Assembly: GCF_003286085.1 (NCBI RefSeq)
Contig: NW_020825298.1
Location: 8,308,001 to 8,372,000 of the forward strand
Reading direction: 5' to 3'
DNA: 64,000 bases
Source: Drosophila persimilis
Lineage: Eukaryota; Arthropoda; Insecta; Diptera; Drosophilidae
Shown here: one piece after another, positions 49,901 through 60,995 of the stretch
Numbering within the stretch: the first letter of the stretch is position 1
Layout of the letters: each line of letters opens with the position of its first letter
Notes under the pieces: generated by a model
What the model was told of the DNA's origin: nothing
Database searches by the model: none
Seen by the model: only the letters and a program-made list of their open reading frames with translations
Position numbers and translations under genes: made by a program

Positions 49901-50313
49901 GCCAAACAGGATGTGGCGACCGGAACAGATCGGAACCCCCCCCCCGCCACCACCAACAACCACTCAAAAGAGACTCGACGCAATTGTCGCTCCCAAATTA
50001 ATTTGTATAATTTTACAGTCGCAATTGGATGGCGCTTTGGAGGGGAGGGGCGGGGAGGGTGGAGTCGACACAGCGGTGGCCAGCGAGACTTATTCCCAGG
50101 AGGCAGGCGCGAAACCCTGCGGCATTCAAATGAAGTTTCGTTGGCGCCGAAAAGTAGGCAATTATTTTTTTAGGCCAACAAATGGACGAGCGAAACAGTG
50201 GAAGATGGAAGGTTAAAGAATAAGAAAACCGAAAGGAAGAAAAAATAAATGTGAAGCGGAAAAACCATGGAAATGAGTTTAAGAAACGGTTGCTAGCCAG
50301 GCCAGTGGAGATA

Positions 50314-50385
50314 CACTCGGCAAAAGACCATTTCAGTAGAAGAAAATATTACCAATATTATATTTGTATTACAGTTTTCCCAGTG
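50314..50385. mobile_element. Tiny TA-flanked inverted-repeat element B, 72 bp
   Basis: It starts CACTCGGCAAAA and ends TTTTCCCAGTG, flanked by TA on both sides. The interior is AT-rich and unlike element A. Confidence 0.35.
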
Positions 50386-51336
50386 TAAGAAGATAAACCA
50401 AGGAAAAGTGTGGCCTCCAAAGAAGTTTCACCCCCAACCGCCACCTAATTAGTGGCCGCCATGCCGTCCTCCTACCGTCTTTCAGCATCCTCTCGCTTGG
50501 CCACTTTCAACCTGATTAATATTTAATGGGAAATCCCATGCCGCACCACTCTATATATCGATTCTGCTATCAATTGCTATCAAGATGTAAATGCAACTAC
50601 TTTCCAGATGGGGCAGGGGGGCTTCGCATCGATGCTGCAACACTTGATTGACTTTCACAGCACATTTATTTTGAAACCTTCAGGCAGCCGTTGGCCGCAA
50701 AGCCAACTTTTCAACGACTTGGCTCAACTTTAAACTGCAGCCAATGGCTACAGAAAGCAATTCGTGGCTTACACAGAGGGGGACACAGAGGGAGAGCTGG
50801 TCACAAGAAGATGCAAGAAGTTTTTCCCCTCCAAAAAAAAAAGGTACAACTTTCCAAAGACGCGAAGAAAACTCAGAGGCAACCCTGGAGCGGTGGCCTC
50901 AAGTTATTTAGTGCCTGCCTGGAAAAGGAGTGCACGGCGACCGTATCTATTGAAAAGCAAGTGTTTCCACCTTCAGAGAGTTTCCGCTCTCCACCGCATG
51001 CCAATAAAATGTAATTTCCTGTGATTCCTCTTTTGTGTGGCGAGCGCGGAACTTGCAATTGCAAATTGATAAATACATTTAACAAGGCGCTGCGGCAAAT
51101 AGTAGATACATCTTCTATATCCCCGTACGATAGGAGAGTGTGCACGTTTCACCCTCATGATTTGGTATGCTTCAGCGATTTGTTTCGCCTTGTGTGTGGG
51201 TGCGGGTTTCCACGCTTTTCCTTGCTTCTCCTTGCTTTTCCTTGGCCCGGGCCTGACCCAATTTACGGCACTTTCGATCGCGACACATGTGGCACACACA
51301 ATGCTCCCTTATAGGCAGGTTCCTTTTCCCCGGCCT

Positions 51337-51361
51337 CCCCCCCCCCCCCCCCCCCCCCCCC
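51337..51361. repeat. Poly-C run of 25
   Basis: Uninterrupted C homopolymer, the longest in the window. The exact length may be affected by sequencing error. Confidence 0.9.
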
Positions 51362-52812
51362 TCAATTTTTATTGCTGCGGCTTTTGGGGTCGGGCGCCTG
51401 GCAGTTGTTTTCCAAGTTTTGCATAGCGTAGTTTTCGGATTTTCCAGCTCGGATTTTCCACTCTCCCCATCTCTTATTCACTCGCTTCTTTGTGGAACTT
51501 TTGGGTAGAACATAAATCACCAGAGCATAGTTTTTATTTCAAGTTTTTTTTTGTAGAGGGAAAACCCAACTAATTGTGTGTGCCTGTGTGTGTGTCAGGA
51601 GAGTGCCAGTGTGTGCGTGTGTGTGTGTGTGTGCGTGTGGATAATTTGTTGCTCTCACTTCGGTCTGGCTTTAAATTTATTGTTGCTGTCTTGCAGCAAG
51701 TGTCAAATGCAGACGACTTCAACAATCGCATGATAAACGAGCAAATGTTGCCACCTTCCGCCACCCACCGCCACCCACCTCCCCTCCTTTCCGCACTTGC
51801 AGCGCAGCTGCAATTCTTCCTGCCACATCCTCTCCGACTTTTGTTGCACTTTCCCACTAATTATGTCTGCTCATTATTAACCCCGATGTCGAGCCAACAA
51901 GGAAACACATTTGACATCAGACAGCAGACAGAGACAGCCAGAAATAGAGAGAGAGAGCGAGGGAGAGAAAGGAGAGAAAAAAAATAACCAGCAAAAGGTG
52001 AAAATAAATTCCACTCACTTAAGCAAATTTGACAGACAGGTTTTCCATTAGCAAACATGCTTTTGTCATTTGCGCAAATTAATGCATGACAGATGGCAGG
52101 GGCGATGGTCGGGGGTTAAGTAAGGTCCACGAGGGGTTAACAGTGTGGGACAGAGAGAGAGGGAGATAAAGCACATGCTGCTTATTTTGGCATTCACTTG
52201 GCCAGCTCTCAAAGAAGGTCAACACTGTGTTGGCCCTCTGTGGCTAATTTATTATCTAGAGAAGAGTGAAAGAAGTCGCTGGCCTTCACTCACTTGCATA
52301 ATTTGTGGCTGAAAGTTATAGCGAAAAGGTAATCTGGGGCTGGCTTAAGCCCTAAGTCCAGAAGCCCAAGAACATGGAAGAAGCAACTACTTAAAGGCTC
52401 TATAAAAAATGTAATTTTAATCCAAATAATAAAGATCCCCAAGAGTTTACTGTCAATATTATTCTGAAGGCATTGAACCTTTAAAAACAGTCTTTCGCAT
52501 GGCCATAAGATAGGTTCTTTTATATGGTTCTAGGAGGCAACCCCAGGGCCACTCGCTTCGTTCAACGACCACCCAAAACTGGTATCTACTTTGAGGAACA
52601 ATTCCGATACGATCTACCATTAGATGTACTCCCTGACACCTAGCTCTCAGTGTCCTTGCTCACTCTAGAAGAGAGCCCTTAGGGGGAGAACCAGGACCTA
52701 GCCCAGGATCAACTGACGCATGCCTTTGTCCTTCCAGCAGAGGGAGCTCAAAATGCTATGATTATTATTTAACAATCACAAAAATCAAGGAATAAACGAA
52801 ACATTTGGAGTA

Positions 52813-53862
52813 CTACTGCTTCAGGGTCTGGTCCACAATGGAGTCCATCAGGGGGCCGCTAAGCTCGGTGCGGAGCGCGACATTCTGGCACCAGCTGCCC
52901 TGGTACTTGTTGTGGATGGCCTTCAGCTTGGCCTGCGGTGCATCGCGCACCAGTCTGGCGATCTGTCGAGTGATGGGCCTCAAGTGCGTGGCCGTGTAGC
53001 GAGAGTAGTGGGCCAGCGTTGGGGACCAGTGCTGGTCGTCGAGGCCAGTGCCGGCCCGGGGGTTGCCGTTGAGCAGGTGCAGCGACAGAAAGAGCGAGGC
53101 TGCAGCAATCTCCGAGGGCTTATAGCTGGCCAAACCGTAGTCCATCGCAGCCAGCTCCACAAAATAGTTGGCCATGGCCTGCTGCTCGACCTTTGTCCCA
53201 GCGGCCTTTGAGTAGCGCCGCAGGAAGTGAATTGGCAGCGGACGCGAAAGATTGCAATCGATGGTCTTGAAGATCTGCAGCTCCATCAGACGGATCTCAC
53301 GGGCCGAGTAGGTGTCTTCGGTGAAGTAGACCAAGTCTTTGATGGCCGGCGACAGCTCCTCCTCGTACTTGGCGGCAATCAAGAAGGCCGTCACGCCCAC
53401 CAGCTGCAGATTGCTGCGCTTCGTATTCGCGACCGCCTGCAGATAGCGATCGATGATGGCCACGGCCAGCTGGAAGGTCTCCTCAACCATATGGAACTCC
53501 TGGTGCAGCTCGTTGATCCAGTTGATTAGCACGGCTCGCATCTTGTGGGTGATGTCCTTCTGCCCGGCCAGGTGATCCTTGTGAATGGGCAGCTCGATCT
53601 CCAGCTGGTACAGATGGTCGTAGATATCGTTGACGTACTCCGAGACCAGCTCGAGGTTCTCCTTGTCGTTGGCATCGATGTCTGCGATGGAGGCCCCTGG
53701 CTCTGGACCGATGGCTGCCTCCTTGTTGGCCTGCAGTTCAACCAGAACCGCACGCTTTGTGGCTGCCTCACTTGAAGGCACTTTTAACTTCTTCACCTGC
53801 ATCTGGTCAGCATTCTCCGAGTCGTTCTCCTCCGCAAGCCTTTTCAATGTTGAGCCAACCAT
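52813..53862 (-). CDS. CycB-like: Cyclin B-derived retrogene (mitotic cyclin), shortened N-terminus
   Basis: The product has 349 residues and no intron. From about residue 61 (DIDANDKENLELVSEYVNDI) to the end it follows Drosophila Cyclin B closely. It contains both cyclin folds, IDRYL (137-141), KYEE (165-168), LSRPLPIHFLRRYSKAAG and the C-terminal block ending LMDSIV. Cyclin B activates Cdk1 at entry to mitosis. I start at the ATG at 53862 (MVGSTLKRL), which matches the Cyclin B N-terminus; the longer frame opens at a non-ATG codon. Roughly 180 residues of the parental N-terminal region between the destruction box and the cyclin domain are missing. The destruction box reads RAVLVELQAN, so R and L remain but N is displaced by one. 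The conserved Asp in MRAxLxDW is Asn114. The intact frame over 1 kb suggests selection. It is probably a germline or testis-expressed retrogene, which is an inference. No poly-A remnant is visible. Confidence 0.93.
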   Translation of the reverse strand: MVGSTLKRLAEENDSENADQMQVKKLKVPSSEAATKRAVLVELQANKEAAIGPEPGASIADIDANDKENLELVSEYVNDIYDHLYQLEIELPIHKDHLAGQKDITHKMRAVLINWINELHQEFHMVEETFQLAVAIIDRYLQAVANTKRSNLQLVGVTAFLIAAKYEEELSPAIKDLVYFTEDTYSAREIRLMELQIFKTIDCNLSRPLPIHFLRRYSKAAGTKVEQQAMANYFVELAAMDYGLASYKPSEIAAASLFLSLHLLNGNPRAGTGLDDQHWSPTLAHYSRYTATHLRPITRQIARLVRDAPQAKLKAIHNKYQGSWCQNVALRTELSGPLMDSIVDQTLKQ

Positions 53863-56260
53863 TTTGATTGGAGATTTTAGACACACACGTAGCGACGCTT
53901 CAACTTGATTTGATAATATAATTATATTCGTTAAATCAGTAGATAGATTTTAAAATCAAAGGTGACTAAGTTTCTGATTTATTTTCTTTCCAAAGCCAAG
54001 CTCTAAGGCTTCTAAATATTTTTATATTTATTCTTTGCAGATGTTAAAACAATAAACTTTTAAAGGAATAGATTTTGATTTGTTTCTGGCATCCTCACTC
54101 TCTCCCAGGTTAACAGGAAGCCCGCCATCCATCGTTTGGCCTGTCGACGCTACGGACTCCTCTCGTGGAGTGTTGGAAAACGTTATGCGTATTAAAGTTA
54201 CGCCAAGAGGTAAACAGTCACAGAGACAGTTGAAGAAACTTCTGCGGTTTGTACAGCAAACAACTTGTCCTTCGTCTACTCTCTGCCTCCCGTATATCCC
54301 GTCTGCGACTTTGATTTCGGTCTCTCTGGCCACATTAGACATGCAATTATCAATGAAGCATAAACCATAATTGAAAGATCAAACGCACAGGCAACGTCTG
54401 CCACACTCAGCCACGAGGCTGATGTATCTCTGTGTGTGTGGGGGGCCTGTCTGTGTGTGGCCACATTTGTCGCAACTTTCGCTGGCTGGCTGGCAATAAT
54501 GATAAAAGTGGCAGCGCAAAAAAAAAACACAAACGAAGGCGTAAGCGAAAAATGTTCGAAGCGTAAATAAATTACAACAATAATGACGCCAAACATGATA
54601 ACAACAAATGGTAAATGGCAGCCAAGGAGGGGTGGGTGGTTGGTTAGCAGGGAGGATGAATGGAGGCTGCAGGCGACAGGCGATTGTTATTGATCATCGC
54701 AATATTTTGCGCATTAGGCAGCCAAACATATGCAGCATTCCATGGCGGAGGAAAGAGATGATACACTGGCCAACAAACAGGAGGGGTTTCCCTCCGCTCT
54801 TCGAAGGAAATGTATAGCTTTCTCTCAGTGCAGGCTAAGGGCTGGCCATAGACGGCGAGGACTTGTGCCAGATCGTTACGACTTCAGGACTTACATATAT
54901 GTCATGGCTTTTTATCCATTTGGCTTGTTTACGCAAAATGGAGGCAGCGCACAGCAGACGAGCCAAAGGATAACATTGTCCTACTGCCACACAGAAAGTC
55001 CTGTTGTGTTGTGTCGTAAGGGGGCGTGGGCGGGGGCGGGGGCCATACAAAGTCCTGAAAGTCCTAAGCCATTAAAGCATATTAGTTTTCCCCGCTGCCA
55101 TATTGTGTGTGTGTGTGTATATCTGTATCTGTGTGTGTGTTTCTCCTACGTATTTGTATGCGTATTTATTTTGGGGGCATTTTCGTTTACGCCCGACTGC
55201 ACAATAAAAGTTTTTAAAAAGGGATTTGACATTGTTGTTCCCAGATATTGTTTCTGTCGTTTGTTGTTGTTGTTGTTCTCCTCTCGTAGTTGACGCCATT
55301 TTGGATTTGCATTGCTCTTTGGTTTTTGCGCCTCTCTCTCCCCTGCTTTTCCTTTGTTGCTTTGCTGGCTGATTGCCCAGCAGTTGCTTGGCTTTTTTCC
55401 GTTTTTACGACACAAAACCGTTTTGCATGCAACAGTTTTGTTCACGCTAAGCGGCTCACAGCGCGTATACGCAATATTCGGTAGTCGGCTTTTTGTACTA
55501 AATCAGTTTAAATGGCATGCAAAAGCGAAGCAAGGGGATTGCGGATTGTTGGAGCAGAATTTTAGAGCAGGAAAAGTGTGAAAATGGACGAAAACTACTC
55601 AAACGGATAGGAATTTAATTTTTTATGCATTTTTTAGGCCTGCTTTTCGTTTCATTTAAGCTCTAGTATCTGCAAATCTTTCTGCTATGGGTAGATTTAT
55701 TCTCCAAGCCTTCATTATACACCTTCCCCTTCCCCATCCATCAACCCCCTTCACACACATCCTTCTCCTCCCCCCTGACACACACGGGACATTGCCCCAC
55801 AGCTAAATAAGCAATCGGTTCGTGCCCCCCAAATATTTCTGAGCCATTGAATCTTAATTAACTAATTAAAATTTGCTTATTTGGCAGGGCTTTTATCCTT
55901 TCATCACCCAATTTTAATAAGCAATTAGGGCAGCAACCCACAATTTGACAAAGAAAACACGCAAGAAACAACAACATAACAAAAGTGCAAAGAGCGTAAA
56001 AGGAGAAAACGCCAACGTCGAAAGGAATGCAATTTATTTTGGTAATAAAAATGCATTTTTATTACAAAATCATAGCCAGGAAATCTAGCGCACGAAGCCA
56101 GTGGGATTTATGTGGCATTCATTATGCTGCCGCAGGTGGAGGCTCCAGCTTCCGCTCCTCCTCCCCCTCCTCCTCCTCCTGCTCCTCCTCCTGCTCCTCC
56201 TCCTGCTCCTCCTCCTCCTCCTGCTCTGCCTTTTTCACAATGCAGATACATATCTTTATA

Positions 56261-56389
56261 CACTGCAAAAGAAAAGGCAAAAGAGTTGCTTCTTCATCCA
56301 TTTTTCCATTTATCACAATTTCCCCAATTATTTTGTACAGCAATTTTCATCAAACCATTGGATGTTTTCTCCCCCTTTTTTTTCCAGTG
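56261..56389. mobile_element. Small TA-flanked inverted-repeat element C, 129 bp
   Basis: It starts CACTGCAAAAG and ends TTTTCCAGTG, flanked by TA on both sides (56259-56260 and 56390-56391). The ends match those of elements A and B. Confidence 0.35.
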
Positions 56390-57461
56390 TACATCGGGAG
56401 GAGCCTTGTTTTGCCAGCCAAAAAATTTGTATTAAGCTATTTGCATTTGGTTTTTACTCGTTTTCCCCCACATTCCCATTGGTTTGTGTGTGTATCTGTA
56501 TCTGTGTGTGTGTTTGCTCCACAGTATCTGTATCTGTGGCTGTGGCTGTGGCTGCTGGTGCACCTGCAACAACGCATCGCAGCGTGGGCCACCGAAAATT
56601 TATGTATAAAATATAGAGCGCCAATAAATGCGATAAACTGACCCGCGGGCGGCTTTACCTTTGCCCTCCTCCTTTTTTTTCCCCACGTTTTTATCCATGG
56701 GCTATAGGCATCCATCTGCAGTTGTTGTTCTTCTTCTTTTTTTTGGGGCCGGTCTGCAGTTTGCATTTAATCCCCATGACCCATAATAATTTGTGCAAAT
56801 TTATTTGCCAGTGCTTAGTGATGGAACAGTGGATGGGAGGGGGGGATAGAGGGGGGCTTCCATCTGGCGTCTGCCAGATATCGTGTAAATAAAACAAATT
56901 GCCATAAATAACCCTGCTGGCTGCCATAAATCTCGGTTAAATGGACATTTTTGCATCTTCAAATCGTTGTCGAGTGCCCGGCAAGAGACACACGACACAG
57001 GATACAGGATACAGGCCACTGGACACTCGACAGCAAAAGAAAAAGAAAAAAACAAAGCCAGAAATACGGGTAGACTCTCTGCTGGTACTTGAAACAAATC
57101 AGCAGAATGATAAAATGCCTCTAGACAGCCCAGGGACATGAATAGGGGGGGGCCTGCTGTCTCCAGCCAAGGTCGTATCTTTCAGATACAAAGATACAAA
57201 GAGCTCTTTGCATCAGATTTGGGCTAAAGTTTTTCCTCAAGAAGAAGTTCCTTTTTCTGGGGGAAATTATAGTTTTTTTTTTTCAAAAGTTGAGTATCTT
57301 TAAGGTGTATTTCGACTACCATCTCTAGAGCTCTAATGGGAGTCTCAACGACACACTTAAGCTTACTTCTACTTGCATTTACGAGCAGTTCTTTCCCCTA
57401 TCGTATACCCATGTAATCTTCCTAATCTCAAGCGTTTATATACTCAGTTCCTGCCATAACA

Positions 57462-57469
57462 TATCGATA
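57462..57469. promoter_or_regulatory. Perfect DREF-type site TATCGATA
   Basis: The palindromic 8-mer TATCGATA is the Drosophila DRE consensus found in housekeeping promoters. An initiator-like TCAGTT lies at 57444. No transcript start can be assigned from sequence alone. Confidence 0.3.
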
Positions 57470-57874
57470 CGCACATTGAATGCACTTAACAATCAAATTC
57501 GAATTCCGAATCATATTTTAAACAAATCGGATTTGGTTAACGTTCCAAACCCCACCCGCAAGCCGGCTTCCATTGCCGTAACGTTATACGAATTCAATTT
57601 GAAAATAATAAAAATATCTATTCAACTCAGTCGCAGTGGCAGTGGCAGTCGAAGACCCTATATTGCTTCCTGCCACACCACCGCCCCCACCCGAAACACG
57701 AAGCCTGTTGACTATGATTCCTGATTATGATTATGACTTCAGCCAACAAGGACCTCACGGAGGGGGTTGGCGGCAGGGGCTGGGGTACGAGACAGCAGCA
57801 CCTCGTACTGGTTGTGTTTTGATGTCGTTACCAGACATTGAACCGCATTAAACTATGCATAAATACACATTGCG

Positions 57875-57876
<2 letters not shown>

Positions 57877-57936
<60 letters not shown>
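57877..57936. repeat. GAC trinucleotide array, 20 perfect copies
   Basis: Sixty bases of uninterrupted GAC are bounded by GTCGAC-like sequence on both sides (57874-57879 and 57939-57945). Frames through it give poly-Asp, poly-Arg or poly-Thr with short unrelated tails, so it is not read as coding. Confidence 0.95.
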
Positions 57937-57937
<1 letters not shown>

Positions 57938-59353
57938 TTGTCGACACATATGGCCCGGCCCCTTTCCGCAAAAGGAACTCTGTGGCAGCTCCTCGACGAC
58001 GCTGGGCAAATGCAATTTGATGCAGACATTACGACTACATGACGATTTTATCGTCGAGTGTAGTGCACAGACATAAACATATATCTACATATGGCTTACG
58101 GAATACGGATACGCGGTACGCCGGCACTCCCCGGCCACTCCACTCCCCGGCCACTCCACGGGACTCGACTCCTACTCAGCTTTCAGTTCTCTGGCGCATA
58201 TAGTATAACATTATTGCATACGCAAATACACACGCACTGCTGCACACACACGCACACACACGCAGGCAGACACACACAGATACACAGATACATATGCATC
58301 CGTAGATAGTAGAAAGAATCTTGCACTCGCCGCGCTTCGATGATGCTCTTAAATATTTGCATAAAAAACTACGGAATATGGTAAATGGTCTAGAAGTTTT
58401 TGTGCCCCGCCCACTCCCCCCTCCCTCGTAAGGCTCCTCCTTGGTACACTCGTACTTCTGCTGCCATTAACCGCAACAGCAGCAGCAGCGATAATAATAA
58501 CATACACGCTCCATAATCAACACATACTTAACGTCCTGCCGCCACCAACGATTCTGGCCAGGATTCACTCGTTTTCGCACTCGCACTAGCACTCGCACTT
58601 TGGGCAACATCTCCCACAGAGATTTTGAGTGCAGTTTTGCCGCTGAGTGCAGTTTTTGGCTAAGGACCAAATGCAAAAAGATAGTTACAGCGAGCACAAG
58701 AATTTCTAGAGATGGCTCTTTGGGGAAATGAGACATAAGGACATAAAGAGAGGGGAGCCAGAATGATGTTTCTTCTACTAGAATTTAGATTTCTTGTTTA
58801 AAAATGTTCGAATATTGGAATTTGTAGGAGAAAAAGTACTCGTCGTCTCATGAAGTGCGTAAAATTAACATTAAAACCAGAGAGATATGGAACAAAAATC
58901 AAAGCAATTCTATTTCCGATAGAAAATAAATCAAATAATTAAATTTAATCTCAAACGAAGCCCATTTTGTATGTTTTGTACTTTGGAATAATCTTTAGAA
59001 AAAATGTACAACTGGTTCTCGAAATGTTCACTCGAAGAACTACAATCGACTACTGATCAGATCCTATTGATCGCCCTTTCGACCTGTGGGCCTTTAAGGA
59101 TTGTTTCAACCCTTGCAAGGGTAAGGCCTTGGACCGATTGTAAACCGATCTCAAGATATCCACTTTAGCTATTTTTACTGAAGATTCCACTGACCTACCG
59201 AGGTTCAAGTAGTACAGGTTTTTTTTAGTAAAAATATGCTGTTTTTATACAGATTTTGATGCCTACAATTGTGTTCTTTGATCTACAGATATCCTCTGAG
59301 TATATCATGGTTTTGATCACCTTTATTTAAAGATATATCCCGCATTTCCACTC

Positions 59354-59390
59354 TATATATAAGCGCTTCAAGGCCCACGATTATTGTTCA
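59354..59390 (+). promoter_or_regulatory. TATA-type core promoter candidate
   Basis: TATATATAAGCGC at 59354-59366 is followed by an initiator-like TTCATTTG with A at 59390, a slightly long spacing of 36 bp. No long frame follows for several hundred bases, so any product would be a short or non-coding RNA. It could be a chance TATA in AT-rich DNA. Confidence 0.25.
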
Positions 59391-60184
59391 TTTGTGAACC
59401 ACTACCACTTTCTATAGACTCTCCATTGACTAAGAAATTTAATAACACACTCATCGAATAGTATTTGTAATATTTGTGCCACTAAAACAATTGAAATTCA
59501 AACTGACAATTGAGTGCCAGAATTTGATTTGTTTTCGAGTGCGAGGGCGAGTGCGAGTGCGAGAGCGAAAGAGCACTTCATTTCAGCAATCAACGCATGC
59601 AAATTGGAGGAGAAGCATATTTCATTTCAATAAAGAATAAACAATTTGCAGCAGCCATCTACTATAGTAATACAAATACGAGCCATCAATAACGAGAAGC
59701 GACTTGACCCGTGCGGCTGCTGCTGGGGACACGACCGAGTGGTCTGAGCAGGGAGCAGGGGTTCCCGGACCACTCGAGGAGCCAAGGCTAAAACAATTGA
59801 TTATTGTGTGTCATAAGCACACAATTTCCACTCGGGATAGAATAATACGAGGAGCAGCAGGAGCAGCAGGAGGAGGAGTGCGAGAAGGAGGCTGCGGAGG
59901 TCTATTCAAGTAGAAATGAGAAGAAAATGTACCATCAAAATGCTGGCCCAAGCCGAAACCCAACTGTCAATTGCATTCGCCTTCTGTCTGCGCGACGCAC
60001 AAAAGCAAATTTAAATGTTAATCAAATGCCGCAACAGAAAAATCCAACAAAAGTACTGATGGAAAAAACCCAGAACCAGAAAAAGATGAATGGAAATAAA
60101 AGAATTGAAGGAAAATTTCGCATGCATGCACATGAAAATGAGTTTGATATGGGATGTGGCATTGGGCAGATGAGGACCTCGATC

Positions 60185-60224
60185 GGGTTCGGGTTGGGGT
60201 TCGGGATCGGGATGGGTTTCGGGG
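60185..60224 (+). repeat. G-rich tract, seven G-runs, quadruplex potential
   Basis: Runs of 3-4 G at 60185, 60191, 60196, 60203, 60209, 60214 and 60221 are separated by 2-4 bases (TTC, TT, ATC, AT, TTTC). Confidence 0.75.
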
Positions 60225-60714
60225 TGGCGGTCGTTCACAAATGTAATTGACAGTTCAAGTGACAAGTGGGCGGGGCGCGGCGGGGCGGTGCGGTGCGGCG
60301 GCGGCGGCGGCAAGGTAAAGGCTAAAGGAAATTCACAATAAAAAATTGAAAGCCCGAGTGGAGAGAATAAACAAACAAACAATTTTTAATTAAAAAATAA
60401 AAGAGAGAAAAGCGTGAAAATTGTGGCAAAAATGGCATCAATTTTTGTTGTTGTTGCTTGTTCGATTGTTGTGTTGCATTTAAAATTAATGTCAGTTTTC
60501 AGCAATTTTTCAATAAGTTTTTTTCGTGTGCTGCCGCCATCTATTCCGCCGGATAGCCACAACCGCCATATGTTTCAGCTTCGTTGAACCTTTGAACACA
60601 CAGTATTTGAAGAGTGGTTTTTGTGCGGTTAAATCGTCGTAATAAGAGGCAAAGCGAGTAGCAGCAGCCTTGTGGTGGCTTTAGTCGGTTGATGGAGGGT
60701 GTGGCTCTAATTGA

Positions 60715-60995
60715 GAGTAGATCGAAAACCCATAGCCCCCAGAGCACTAGAAGGCAGCAAAAGATCTATCTTCTGAGATGGAAGAGGGGTTTCTGAGTCT
60801 TCTATTGGGACATATTAAAACGCTAGACATTCATCCGGATCTTAGGAATAGTTCACGGAGCACATTGGTGAGTAGAGCGAAAACCTATAGCCCCCAGAGC
60901 ACTAGAAGGCAGCAAAAGATCTACCTTCTGAGTTGAAAGAGGAGTCTCCGAGTCTTCCATTGCACCTTAGAAATTGTTTACGGCACACAAAGGTA
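60715..60995 (+). repeat. Tandem duplication, two copies ending at donor-like sites
   Basis: Copy 1 (60715-60869) and copy 2 (60870 to about 60995) share a nearly identical first part that includes CCCCCAGAGCACTAGAAGGC. They diverge later, with a deletion of about 25-30 bp in copy 2. Copy 1 ends ACATTG/GTGAGT and copy 2 ends CAAAG/GTAAGT, both donor-like at the aligned position. No long frame is shared. Confidence 0.8.

Larger units (their letters stand above)
45964..52812. other. Non-coding stretch, about 6.8 kb
   Basis: No gene is supported. Two tiny inverted-repeat elements (46888 and 50314) are listed separately. There are also A and T runs near 46789 and 47824, CT runs near 47094, a G-rich tract at 47335-47370, TG runs near 49542 and 51617, a 25-C run and GA runs near 51945 and 52152. 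Confidence 0.5.

Noticed and set aside
53227..53908. Plus-strand frames opposite the Cyclin B-like gene
   Set aside because: They are antisense shadows of a well-supported coding sequence.
56027..56641. 204- and 171-residue plus-strand frames
   Set aside because: They translate a CTCCTC run and GTGTCTGTATC repeats into Ser, Leu or Pro runs.
57838..58020. Poly-Asp and poly-Arg frames
   Set aside because: They arise only from the GAC repeat, with short unrelated tails.
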